From positions 1 to 6,486 of the forward strand of contig JAFYBI010000236.1 of the NCBI GenBank assembly GCA_017540285.1: DNA of 6,486 bases, in the 5' to 3' direction. The DNA comes from Clostridia bacterium. Lineage in GTDB: Bacteria > Bacillota > Clostridia > Oscillospirales > CAG-272. Numbering within the stretch: position 1 is the first letter of the stretch; every line of letters starts with the position of its first letter. A program made the translations under genes and the position numbers. Below are positions 1-5,434 of this stretch, piece by piece. A model generated the notes under the pieces. That model was not told the origin of the DNA. It searched no databases and saw nothing but the letters and a program-made list of their open reading frames with translations.

Positions 1-26
1 CTGCGCACTATCGTTTGCGGGGATGT

Positions 27-50
27 ATCGGCGAGGCCGATTGCTTTTTT
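27..50 (+). terminator. Putative intrinsic terminator at left edge
   Basis: A short hairpin has arms ATCGGC (27-32) and GCCGAT (36-41) with a 3-nt loop. It is followed after TGC by a run of six T (45-50). This fits an intrinsic terminator for a plus-strand gene lying left of the window. The six-pair stem is short, and the upstream gene is not visible, so the call rests on shape alone. The T-run directly abuts the first copy of the inverted repeat element at 51. Confidence 0.5.
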
Positions 51-145
51 GTCCTTCCGGACGGGACCCAAGAGGCTTCCGCGGCCAGCCTCTTGGGGAT
101 CACCGCCGCCCAAGGCGCGGTTCCTCGCCTTGGGAATCCACCCCT
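51..145 (+). repeat. Structured repeat element, copy A (inverted relative to copy B)
   Basis: This stretch is homologous, in opposite orientation, to 579-693. The first 17 nt (GTCCTTCCGGACGGGAC, 51-67) are identical in both copies. About 78 nt (51-128) align with roughly a dozen differences by eye, and similarity resumes at ATCCACCCCT (136-145). Copy A folds into a 10-bp stem (67-76 with 88-97, 11-nt loop) and a 9-bp stem (109-117 with 126-134, 8-nt loop). It is preceded by a T-run. No protein family is recognisable in any frame. It could be a repetitive extragenic element, a terminal inverted repeat of a small non-autonomous element, or part of a structured RNA. I cannot name a known family. 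Confidence 0.75.
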
Positions 146-200
146 CAACGTGCGTACCTCGACATTTCGGCACCGTAGCTCAATGAGGTGCTTGCCTGAC

Positions 201-227
201 GGCGGATGGAACAAGTTCCATCTCGCC
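201..227 (+). other. Strong stem-loop in the structured region
   Basis: GGCG (201-204) plus GATGGAAC (205-212) pairs with GTTCCATC (215-222) plus CGCC (224-227). This gives a 12-pair stem with one bulged T and a 2-nt centre (AA). It lies inside a longer-range pairing of 147-154 with 231-238. Being nearly perfectly self-complementary, it can form on either strand. Its role is unknown. Confidence 0.55.
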
Positions 228-345
228 TATCGCACGTTAAGGTACAAGGGGCCATCCCCAAGATGAGTGGCTCTGGATCAAAATGGCTCGCTCACGCCGG
301 TTTGTGCAGCTTGTGCGTGTTAGACCTTACAGCTTCGCCGTGGCA

Positions 346-380
346 AAGGGTGCAGCGGTGAGTGTCAGACCTGCACCCTT
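346..380 (+). other. 10-bp stem-loop with a competing partner
   Basis: AAGGGTGCAG (346-355) pairs perfectly with CTGCACCCTT (371-380) around a 15-nt loop. The core CCTGCACCC recurs at 439-447, so GGGTGCAG could alternatively pair there. The two pairings exclude each other. This is sequence-level observation; no function is assigned. Confidence 0.5.
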
Positions 381-441
381 CGCTTCGCATTATCCCCTAA
401 GTTGCATTCTCCTGATAATCGCAAGAGCTTGACTTGAACCT

Positions 442-524
442 GCACCCCCACTACCGCACGATACAATGGCCGTGAGCTCTCGTTTTCCTATATTGGTGCG
501 GCCATGTAATCCTGAAGTGGGTGC
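442..524. other. Long nested stem-loop
   Basis: The outer arms GCACCCCCACT (442-452) and AGTGGGTGC (516-524) pair over nine positions with a 2-nt bulge of C. Inside them ATGGCCG (466-472) pairs with CGGCCAT (499-505). The nesting gives an extended hairpin of about 83 nt. On the minus strand the same segment includes a tRNA T-loop-like GGTTCAAGTC just outside the stem (429-438), but no tRNA can be completed from it. Confidence 0.45.
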
Positions 525-578
525 GCCTATCCCCATTGAACAACGCTTCCGATCCAGAGGGGAGGTTGTACCTGAGGC

Positions 579-693
579 AGGGGTGGATGTCCAGCCGGTT
601 TCAGCTTGCTGAAACCGCGAGGAAAGCGCCTCTGGGAGCGGTGATTCACAAGAGGCCGGCTCCGGAGGCCTCTTGTGTCCCGTCCGGAAGGAC
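579..693 (-). repeat. Structured repeat element, copy B (inverted relative to copy A)
   Basis: Read on the minus strand from 693 down to 617, this matches copy A (51-128) closely, starting with the same 17 nt. The similarity ends with the shared ATCCACCCCT box (588 to 579). It keeps the 10-bp stem of copy A (647-656 with 668-677) and its 11-nt loop length, but with an A-U pair where copy A has C-G. In place of copy A's second stem it has an insertion carrying a perfect 10-bp stem (596-605 with 608-617) closed by an outer CCAG/CTGG pairing (591-594 with 632-635). It lies downstream of recA, just after a weak hairpin and T-run on the minus strand. Confidence 0.75.
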
Positions 694-713
694 AAAAGAA
701 CGAATGACTTCGT
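694..713 (-). terminator. Possible weak recA terminator
   Basis: On the minus strand ACGAA (713-709) pairs with TTCGT (704-700) around a 4-nt loop, followed by TCTTTT (699-694). It lies about 110 nt beyond the recA stop codon. No better terminator is visible between them. The 5-bp stem is weak, so recA transcripts may read into the repeat element, or termination may be Rho-dependent. Confidence 0.3.
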
Positions 714-826
714 ATGTCCCAAATCCGCAAGGCCCTGCCGCGCAGACGACAGAAACGACCACGACGGCCTCTTATGCGTCCGCGCGCAAACGCCAGAATC
801 GGCCGCAGACCCCTCAGGCGCGCCGC

Positions 827-1990
827 TTACTCTTCATTCTCCCCGAGCTCCAGCATCCGGATGTCGAGCGGATCGCCGCCCTCCATGCCTTCGAGCCCGT
901 CGAGCCCGTCGTCGTCCTCGATGCCTTCCATCTCTTCGAGATCCATGTCCTTCGCCGTCGCGCGGTCCTTGATCTTCTTTTCGATCTCCGCGGCGAGGGA
1001 GGGATCGTTCTCCATCGCGATGCGGGCGTTGTCGCGGCCCTGCGCCAGACGCTGACCGTCATAATAGAACCACGCGCCGCTCTTTTCGATGATCCCGAGC
1101 TCCACGCCCATCTCGATGAGCTCCGACGCCTTCGAAATGCCCGTGCCGTAGAGGATGTCAAACTCCGCGGTCTTGAACGGCGGCGCCACCTTGTTCTTCA
1201 CGACCTTGCACTTCGTGCGGTTGCCGTAGACGTCCGCGCCGTTCTTGAGCGATTCGCCCTTGCGGATCTCGATGCGCACGGAGGCGTAGAACTTCAGCGC
1301 GCGGCCGCCCGTCGTCGTCTCGGGGTTGCCGTACATGACGCCGACCTTCTCGCGCAGCTGGTTGATGAAGATCACGATGCAGTTGGTCTTCGCGATCGTG
1401 CCGGAGAGCTTGCGCAGCGCCTGCGACATGAGACGGGCCTGCAGACCGACGTGGGACGCGCCCATCTCGCCGTCGATCTCCGCCTGCGGCACGAGCGCGG
1501 CGACGGAGTCGATGACGATGATGTCGATCGCGCCGGAACGGACAAGGGCGTCCGTGATCTCGAGCGCCTGCTCGCCGGAATCCGGCTGGGAAACGAGAAG
1601 GTTGTCGATGTCCACGCCCAGATTCTTCGCGTAGACCGGGTCGAGCGCGTGCTCGGCGTCGATGAAGGCAGCCGTGCCGCCGGTGCGCTGGACTTCGGCG
1701 ATGGCGTGGAGGGTCAGGGTCGTCTTGCCCGAGGACTCGGGACCGTAGACCTCGACGATGCGTCCCCGCGGCAGTCCGCCGACGCCGAGGGCGATGTCGA
1801 GGGCGATGGAGCCGGTCGAGACGACGGAGACGTTCATCTTGGGACTCTCGCCCATTTTGATGATGGTGCCCTTGCCGAAGCTCTTCTCGAGCTGGCTGAT
1901 GGCGGTTTCGAGGGCTTTCTTCTTTTCTTCGGGGGAACGGTCGGGGGTTTCCGCCTGTGCGGTCTTCTTCGAGGCTTTCTTCTCAGCCAT
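827..1990 (-). CDS. recA: Recombinase RecA
   Basis: RecA is the cytoplasmic ATP-dependent strand-exchange protein of homologous recombination and the co-protease that triggers LexA cleavage in the SOS response. The 387-residue product shows the Walker A motif GPESSGKT (83-90, Lys89 equivalent to E. coli Lys72) and the FIDAEHALDP segment with catalytic Glu113. It also has the Walker B strand IDIIVIDS (155-162), the loop L2 region FINQLREK with the Gln194-equivalent Gln211, and the RecA signature ALKFYASVR (231-239). The N-terminus has a Lys-rich extension of 17 residues relative to E. coli RecA. The last 40 residues form an acidic Asp/Glu/Gly tail, as in many RecA proteins. The start at 1990 is chosen because homology begins after it and an AAAGGAAG ribosome site sits 7 nt upstream. 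An in-frame ATG at 2161 is upstream of the promoter and is not used. The gene is monocistronic; no recX follows. Confidence 0.98.
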   Translation of the reverse strand: MAEKKASKKTAQAETPDRSPEEKKKALETAISQLEKSFGKGTIIKMGESPKMNVSVVSTGSIALDIALGVGGLPRGRIVEVYGPESSGKTTLTLHAIAEVQRTGGTAAFIDAEHALDPVYAKNLGVDIDNLLVSQPDSGEQALEITDALVRSGAIDIIVIDSVAALVPQAEIDGEMGASHVGLQARLMSQALRKLSGTIAKTNCIVIFINQLREKVGVMYGNPETTTGGRALKFYASVRIEIRKGESLKNGADVYGNRTKCKVVKNKVAPPFKTAEFDILYGTGISKASELIEMGVELGIIEKSGAWFYYDGQRLAQGRDNARIAMENDPSLAAEIEKKIKDRATAKDMDLEEMEGIEDDDGLDGLEGMEGGDPLDIRMLELGENEE

Positions 1991-1997
1991 GATGCGT

Positions 1998-2005
1998 CTT
2001 CCTTT
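1998..2005 (-). promoter_or_regulatory. recA ribosome binding site
   Basis: On the minus strand AAAGGAAG lies 7 nt before the ATG at 1990. This fixes the RecA start and rules out the upstream in-frame ATG. Confidence 0.75.
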
Positions 2006-2014
2006 CGGTGTTGG

Positions 2015-2041
2015 ATCAGAATGGGATCGAAATATTCTGAT
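2015..2041. promoter_or_regulatory. 8-bp inverted repeat at the recA transcription start
   Basis: ATCAGAAT (2015-2022) and ATTCTGAT (2034-2041) are perfect inverted arms separated by 11 bp. They overlap the position predicted for the recA transcription start (about 2039) and the early leader. It could be a protein-binding operator or a hairpin in the 5' leader. It matches neither the Bacillus-type LexA box (GAAC-N4-GTTC) nor the E. coli type (CTG-N10-CAG). Confidence 0.5.
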
Positions 2042-2045
2042 GTAT

Positions 2046-2074
2046 ATTATAATACAAAATAAGCAAAATAGCAA
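2046..2074 (-). promoter_or_regulatory. recA promoter (sigma-A/sigma-70 type)
   Basis: On the minus strand TTGCTA (2074-2069) and a perfect TATAAT (2051-2046) are separated by exactly 17 bp. The surrounding DNA is strongly AT-rich against a GC-rich background. It predicts a start near 2039 and a leader of about 50 nt before recA. Confidence 0.8.
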
Positions 2075-2140
2075 GAGGAATAAAAAATTTAACAAGTACG
2101 GACCGCGGCGAAGAACGAGAGCAGCGTCGCGGCGGGAACC

Positions 2141-2192
2141 GAAAATTTTCACGATTTTCACTCCGCGGAGTGAATGTTTTGTGAATTTTCAC
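2141..2192. repeat. Cluster of TTTTCAC repeats around an 18-bp palindrome
   Basis: TTTTCAC occurs at 2146-2152, 2155-2161 and 2186-2192, with GTGAA complements at 2170-2174 and 2181-2185. At the centre is the perfect palindrome TTCACTCCGCGGAGTGAA (2157-2174). The cluster lies 70-120 bp upstream of the recA promoter and just downstream of the hairpin that probably ends the solute-binding protein gene. It may be a regulatory array, a repetitive extragenic palindrome, or a supplementary terminator. The 10-bp subsequence CGATTTTCAC (2152-2161) recurs at 3931-3940. Confidence 0.6.
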
Positions 2193-2215
2193 TTTTTTCA
2201 GCGTCCCCCAAAACC

Positions 2216-2258
2216 AACCGGTCGTGAAGCTGTATCCCGTACAGCCGCACGACCGGTT
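2216..2258 (-). terminator. Large hairpin downstream of the solute-binding protein gene
   Basis: The outer arms AACCGGTCGTG (2216-2226) and CACGACCGGTT (2248-2258) pair perfectly over 11 bp. After a 2x2 internal loop the inner arms GCTGTA (2229-2234) and TACAGC (2240-2245) add 6 bp around a 5-nt loop. It begins 56 nt after the stop codon at 2315. On the minus strand the hairpin is followed by GGTTTTGGGG, a poor U-tract. It is therefore a probable but not textbook intrinsic terminator. Confidence 0.6.
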
Positions 2259-2314
2259 ATTTATGGTTGTTTCTCTGGGAAACCGAAGCTTTCCCGCCTC
2301 CGCGGTTCCGGCAG

Positions 2315-3859
2315 TCAGTTTCCGCGCTCCTCTTCCAGCTTGACGATCTTGTCGATGATCTTCTCGAGCTGCTTGTTCGCCACCTTTTCGAGGGACTTGT
2401 TCTTCGAGGCGAAGTCCGTGCTGTTGTTCTCGATGCAGGCGCAGAAGGTCGCGTTGAGCAGATACCCGGAGAGGCCGTTCGACCACGCGAGCGCGAAGCC
2501 GTTGCCGTAGTGGTCGTGGATGATGTCGATCATCTGCGCCGCCGTGTTGTCGCGGGTGTATTTGATCTTCAGCGAGGACTCGTAGTAGGCCGGGAGCACC
2601 TGCTTGTACGTCTCGCGGCAGAGCACCTCGATGACGGCCGACACGAAGGAAAGGTCCTCGTAGGGCGTCGCGATCGGGATGAAGCCGAGCTCCGCCGTGT
2701 CGTGCGTCGAGGTCACGTAGTCCTTCTGCAGATCGTCGAGCATCGGGTACGGCAGGATCGCGATGTCGGTCTCCGTCGAGCGCAGGCTGTCGGATTCGAG
2801 CGAGCCGAGCCGCTGATAGCCGATGAAGAGCGAGCGGCCCTCGGTGAAGGTGTCGATGGACGTCTGTTCCGCGCCGCCGAGGATGTTGATCGCCGTCGCG
2901 TCGTTGTTCAGAATGGCGTTGAGCTTCTCGGTCAGGATGTAGGAGCGGTCGTTGTTCAGGGTCAGGACCGGATAGCCGTTCTCGTCGCGCCCGATGAAGC
3001 CCGGGTCGCCGGAGATCAGCCACGGGATCATCGGTCCCCAGAACTGGAACGCGATGTGGCCGTACTGGTCGTTCTTGTCCTTGACGCCGTTGCCGTTGAG
3101 GTCCTTGTACGCGCCTTCGATGAGCTCGCGGTATTTATCGAAGGTCCAGCCGTGCTCGAGCACGCAGGCATACACGTCGTCCGGATCGCCGTAGAGGTCC
3201 GTGTAGAGGTTCTTGTTCATGATGATGCAGTGCGTGCAGCGCATCAGGTCGATGAAGTAGTCGCCCGCGAGCATGAAGCGCATGCTCGTCTTGATGGAGA
3301 TGTCCTCCATGAAGTCCTCGTACCACCAGGGCTTCGCGAAATCGAAGTGCTCGCCGTCGTAGGCGTTGTGGAAGAGGCCGTCCGGGGTGATCGGCGCGAG
3401 GCCGTAGATGTCGTTGATGATGAGCTGATAGGTCGCGTCGCCGGACTGAAGCAGCTTGCGGATGTTCGAGGCGACCTGGTCGTAGGAATAGTTCACCTGC
3501 TCGTAGCCGAGCTCGATGTTGAGCCGCTGCATGACGTCGTTGTTGCGCTGCAGCGCCGCGTCGGGCGCGACGTCGCCGGTGACCTCGTCCGGGCCCTGGA
3601 TCAGGTAGTTCGAGGACTGCACGCCGACCGTCGCGGAGTTGGCGGAGGTGTGGATCATGAAGGTGCGGCCGTCAAAGTCGATGCCCTCGAAGGGGTCTGG
3701 CTCTTCGGTCTCTTCCGCGGCGGCGGGATCCGCTTCCCCGGCGTCGGGCTGCGCGGCGTGGTTCTGCGCTTCCTCCTTCTGATCGGCGGCGCAGCCGGAC
3801 AGGGCGGAGAGAAGAAGGGCGATCACCAGCGCGAGGGACAGGATTCGCTTGGTTTTCAT
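2315..3859 (-). CDS. Extracellular solute-binding lipoprotein (ABC transporter type)
   Basis: The 514-residue product looks like a substrate-capturing lipoprotein of an ABC importer, anchored on the outer face of the membrane. A Lys/Arg-containing N-terminus and hydrophobic segment (about 6-19) lead to the lipobox LSGC with Cys23 as the lipidated residue. An acidic, Ala/Pro/Glu-rich linker follows (about 24-58). The mature domain has hallmarks of sugar-type binding proteins: an EF-hand-like DLNGNGVKDKND (253-264) and the FTEGRSLF turn (338-345). The C-terminus is a Lys/Glu-rich helix. Unusual for an exported protein are CTHC (208-211) and CAC (473-475). The start at 3859 is set by the signal peptide and by GAGGAG upstream. 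No permease or ATPase gene lies beside it, so the substrate cannot be inferred. An oligosaccharide is plausible for the family. The gene has its own promoter. Confidence 0.85.
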   Translation of the reverse strand: MKTKRILSLALVIALLLSALSGCAADQKEEAQNHAAQPDAGEADPAAAEETEEPDPFEGIDFDGRTFMIHTSANSATVGVQSSNYLIQGPDEVTGDVAPDAALQRNNDVMQRLNIELGYEQVNYSYDQVASNIRKLLQSGDATYQLIINDIYGLAPITPDGLFHNAYDGEHFDFAKPWWYEDFMEDISIKTSMRFMLAGDYFIDLMRCTHCIIMNKNLYTDLYGDPDDVYACVLEHGWTFDKYRELIEGAYKDLNGNGVKDKNDQYGHIAFQFWGPMIPWLISGDPGFIGRDENGYPVLTLNNDRSYILTEKLNAILNNDATAINILGGAEQTSIDTFTEGRSLFIGYQRLGSLESDSLRSTETDIAILPYPMLDDLQKDYVTSTHDTAELGFIPIATPYEDLSFVSAVIEVLCRETYKQVLPAYYESSLKIKYTRDNTAAQMIDIIHDHYGNGFALAWSNGLSGYLLNATFCACIENNSTDFASKNKSLEKVANKQLEKIIDKIVKLEEERGN

Positions 3860-3900
3860 GGCAAACTCCTCGTGGATGAAAGATAATCGGTGATACCGAC

Positions 3901-3929
3901 AGTATAGCACAAACTTCGGTGAAACGCAA
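3901..3929 (-). promoter_or_regulatory. Promoter of the solute-binding protein gene
   Basis: On the minus strand TTGCGT (3929-3924) and TATACT (3906-3901) are 17 bp apart, with an extended -10 TG immediately upstream (TGC-TATACT). The predicted leader is about 35 nt. Just upstream of the -35 box is CGATTTTCAC (3931-3940, plus strand), a 10-bp motif also found in the palindromic cluster at 2152-2161. Confidence 0.75.
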
Positions 3930-3988
3930 GCGATTTTCACACTTCCCGCGAAATTTCGGGGGTTGTGCCGCGGGACGGCGGGGAGGGA

Positions 3989-4582
3989 TCAGCCGGTTTC
4001 CGCCCCGTCGGCCGGTCCGTCGGCTTCCTCCGTCAGACGGAAGGCCCGCAGGAACCGTTTCAGAAGAAAGGCACAGAAATACGGGAAGGAATAGATCCCG
4101 TTTTCGTGGCCGATGTTCCCGTGGGAGAGCTTGATGCCGCAGACGATGTCGGGATACCGATCGGATGCGATCAGGGTCTTCATGGATTTTGCCCGGCCTC
4201 CGCTCGCCTTTACCTCGACGGGGATGAGCGAGGCGGAGGAGCGGATGAAGAAATCCGCCTCGAGGGAGGAGTCGTCGCGCCGGTAATAATACAGCCGGCA
4301 GCCCTGCTTGACGAGCGCTTCCCCGACCATGTTCTCATACAGCGCGCCTTTATAGACGCCGAGATTCCGGTTGGCGCGCAGGTCCTGCTGCGATTCTTCG
4401 TCCAGCATGGAGACGAGCAGACCGGTGTCGGCGAAATACAGCTTGAAGACGTCGGGATCGTAATTGCCGCCGAGCGGGAGCTCCGGGAATTCCATGCAGC
4501 AGCAGATGTTGACCATCCCCGCGTCGGCCAGCCACTCCGCGCATCTGCTGAACGAACGGTCTGTCCGCCGCAGGTTCTTGTT
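3989..4582 (-). pseudogene. C-terminal remnant of an AAA_14/DUF4143 ATPase
   Basis: The reading frame encodes the C-terminal half of the widespread bacterial AAA_14-DUF4143 proteins, whose full-length forms carry an N-terminal P-loop ATPase and a C-terminal nuclease-like domain. Recognisable pieces in order are AEWLADAG, PELPLGG, KLYFADTGLL, VYKGALYENMVGEAL, LEADFFI and IPVEVKA, then a YSFPYFCAFLL end close to that of the family. Family similarity continues upstream of the first ATG (4516) to about 4540. A stop codon at 4583-4585 then closes the frame, and no other frame beyond it resembles the family. The ATPase half is therefore absent, and there is no Shine-Dalgarno site before 4516. I read it as a 5'-truncated relic. 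A short stand-alone DUF4143 protein starting at 4516 (175 residues) is a weaker alternative. Confidence 0.75.
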
Positions 4583-4702
4583 TCACTCTTCGCAGCAGAC
4601 AAGCGGAAGTATGGTTGTAAAGTCCACCGTCCCCCTCCGCTTTTTCGCCGCCCTTCCAGAAGAATTCCCCGAAAGTTTAATCACTCAATAAACGGCCGGA
4701 GC

Positions 4703-4731
4703 TTGCATCCGCGCGAAAAATGTGCTATACT
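4703..4731 (+). promoter_or_regulatory. Promoter of the PAP2-ywaF-like operon
   Basis: TTGCAT (4703-4708) and TATACT (4726-4731) are 17 bp apart, with an extended -10 TG at 4723-4724. The sequence TGTGCTATACT (4721-4731) is identical to that of the solute-binding protein promoter. The predicted start is near 4738, about 40 nt before the first gene. Confidence 0.75.
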
Positions 4732-4776
4732 ATATCCCATCATCCGCATCGCTGGAGAAAGGGGGCCGGACTAAGG

Positions 4777-5430
4777 ATGAAACCGCGTATCCCCCCGCAT
4801 GTCCCCGTCTGCGGCGCGCTCATCGCCGGGATGCAGGTCCTCGTGTATTTCGGGACCCGCGCCCTGCCGCCCCTCAGTGCGCCGCACGACTGGAGCCTGC
4901 CGCCGGATCGGGCGATCCCCCTGATCCCCGCCTGGATCGCCGTCTATTTCCTCGCCTACGTCACGTGGGTCACGGGGTTCTGGCGGAACCTGAACGCCGG
5001 GCGGACGCGGGCGATCCGGATCACCTTCGCGTACGGAGCCGCGCTCCTCGTCTGCGGACTGTGCTTCGTGCTGATCCCCTGCACCATGACGCGGCCCGAG
5101 GTCCCCGGAGAGGGCATTTTCCCCGCCCTCGTGCGCCTTCTCTACCGGATCGACGAGCCGGGCAACCTCCTGCCGTCGATCCACGTGCTGGCGAGCTATT
5201 TCTGCTGGCGCGGACTAGCGGGTCGCCGGGAGGTCCCCCTCGCCGCGCGGCTCTTCTATCTCGCCTTCCTCCTCCTCGTCTGCCTGAGCATCCTCTTCGT
5301 GCGGCAGCACGTCCTCGTCGACATTCCCGCGGCGGCGGCGGTCGGAGAGGGGGCCTTCCGGCTCGCACGGGTCGTGAAGCCGGAGCGGTTTTTCCCGGAA
5401 ACAAAACAACATCTGCATCCCCGGAGGTGA
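4777..5430 (+). CDS. PAP2-superfamily membrane phosphatase-like protein
   Basis: The 217-residue polytopic membrane protein has about six hydrophobic segments (near 11-28, 48-66, 82-100, 132-147, 156-174 and 177-195). It carries the three PAP2 (type 2 phosphatidic acid phosphatase) signatures in order. These are a C1-like PCTMTRP (101-107), the C2 core PSIH (133-136) in NLLPSIHVLAS, and the C3 core RQHVLVDIP (176-184), where His178 would be the nucleophile and Asp182 its partner. Such proteins remove phosphate from lipid or isoprenoid pyrophosphates or transfer lipid head groups. The spacing resembles the PAP2_3/inositol-phosphorylceramide-synthase-like branch. The substrate is not determined. 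The start at 4777 is preferred over 4720, which lies in the promoter, and AAAGGGGG (4758-4765) can serve as the ribosome site. It is the first gene of a two-gene operon. Confidence 0.8.
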   Translation: MKPRIPPHVPVCGALIAGMQVLVYFGTRALPPLSAPHDWSLPPDRAIPLIPAWIAVYFLAYVTWVTGFWRNLNAGRTRAIRITFAYGAALLVCGLCFVLIPCTMTRPEVPGEGIFPALVRLLYRIDEPGNLLPSIHVLASYFCWRGLAGRREVPLAARLFYLAFLLLVCLSILFVRQHVLVDIPAAAAVGEGAFRLARVVKPERFFPETKQHLHPRR

Positions 5431-5434
5431 CATC

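Larger units (their letters stand above)
51..693. other. Non-coding, stem-loop-rich region bracketed by inverted repeats
   Basis: The span from copy A to copy B has no open frame with recognisable protein features; the open frames present look like chance frames in GC-rich DNA. The roughly 430 nt between the copies can form several good stems: 147-154 with 231-238 (AACGTGCG/CGCACGTT), 201-227, 346-380 and 442-524. The layout, inverted arms around a non-coding structured core, fits a MITE-like non-autonomous element. It also fits two head-to-head copies of a repeat, or a structured RNA gene with associated repeats. There is no transposase, no clear target-site duplication, and no recognisable riboswitch, tRNA, rRNA, tmRNA or CRISPR unit. 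From 694 to 826 I see only the weak hairpin described separately and otherwise featureless sequence downstream of recA. Confidence 0.5.

Noticed and set aside
429..452. tRNA T-loop-like GGTTCAAGTC on the minus strand, and a tRNA D-arm-like TAGCTCAATG near 175-184
   Set aside because: The 3' half of the T-stem, an anticodon arm and an acceptor stem with CCA cannot be completed in either place.
429..467. Possible plus-strand promoter TTGACT (429-434) with TACAAT (462-467)
   Set aside because: The spacing of 27 bp is far from 17, and no better-spaced -10 box is present.
390..722. Minus-strand 110-codon open frame through copy B
   Set aside because: No family resemblance. The frame runs through hairpins of the repeat, and the homologous copy A does not preserve it as a clean frame over the same extent.
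1..826. Group II intron, CRISPR array or retron as an explanation for the left region
   Set aside because: No intron domain V, no regularly spaced direct repeats and no reverse transcriptase or Cas gene are visible. The two repeats are single and inverted.
521..2062. Long plus-strand open frame (513 codons) antisense to recA
   Set aside because: It is the GC-rich complement of recA, with Arg/Asp/Val-biased composition and no recognisable family. The opposite strand is unmistakably RecA.
2267..3886. Long plus-strand open frame (539 codons) antisense to the solute-binding protein gene
   Set aside because: The composition is repetitive (Val, Arg, Asp, Glu, Ala), as expected for an antisense shadow in GC-rich DNA. 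The minus strand has a signal peptide, lipobox and promoter.
3945..3974. Hairpin CCCGCG/CGCGGG with inner CGAAATTTCG as a terminator of the DUF4143 remnant
   Set aside because: There is no T-tract after it on the minus strand, and the inner and outer pairings compete. Support is insufficient to list it as a terminator.
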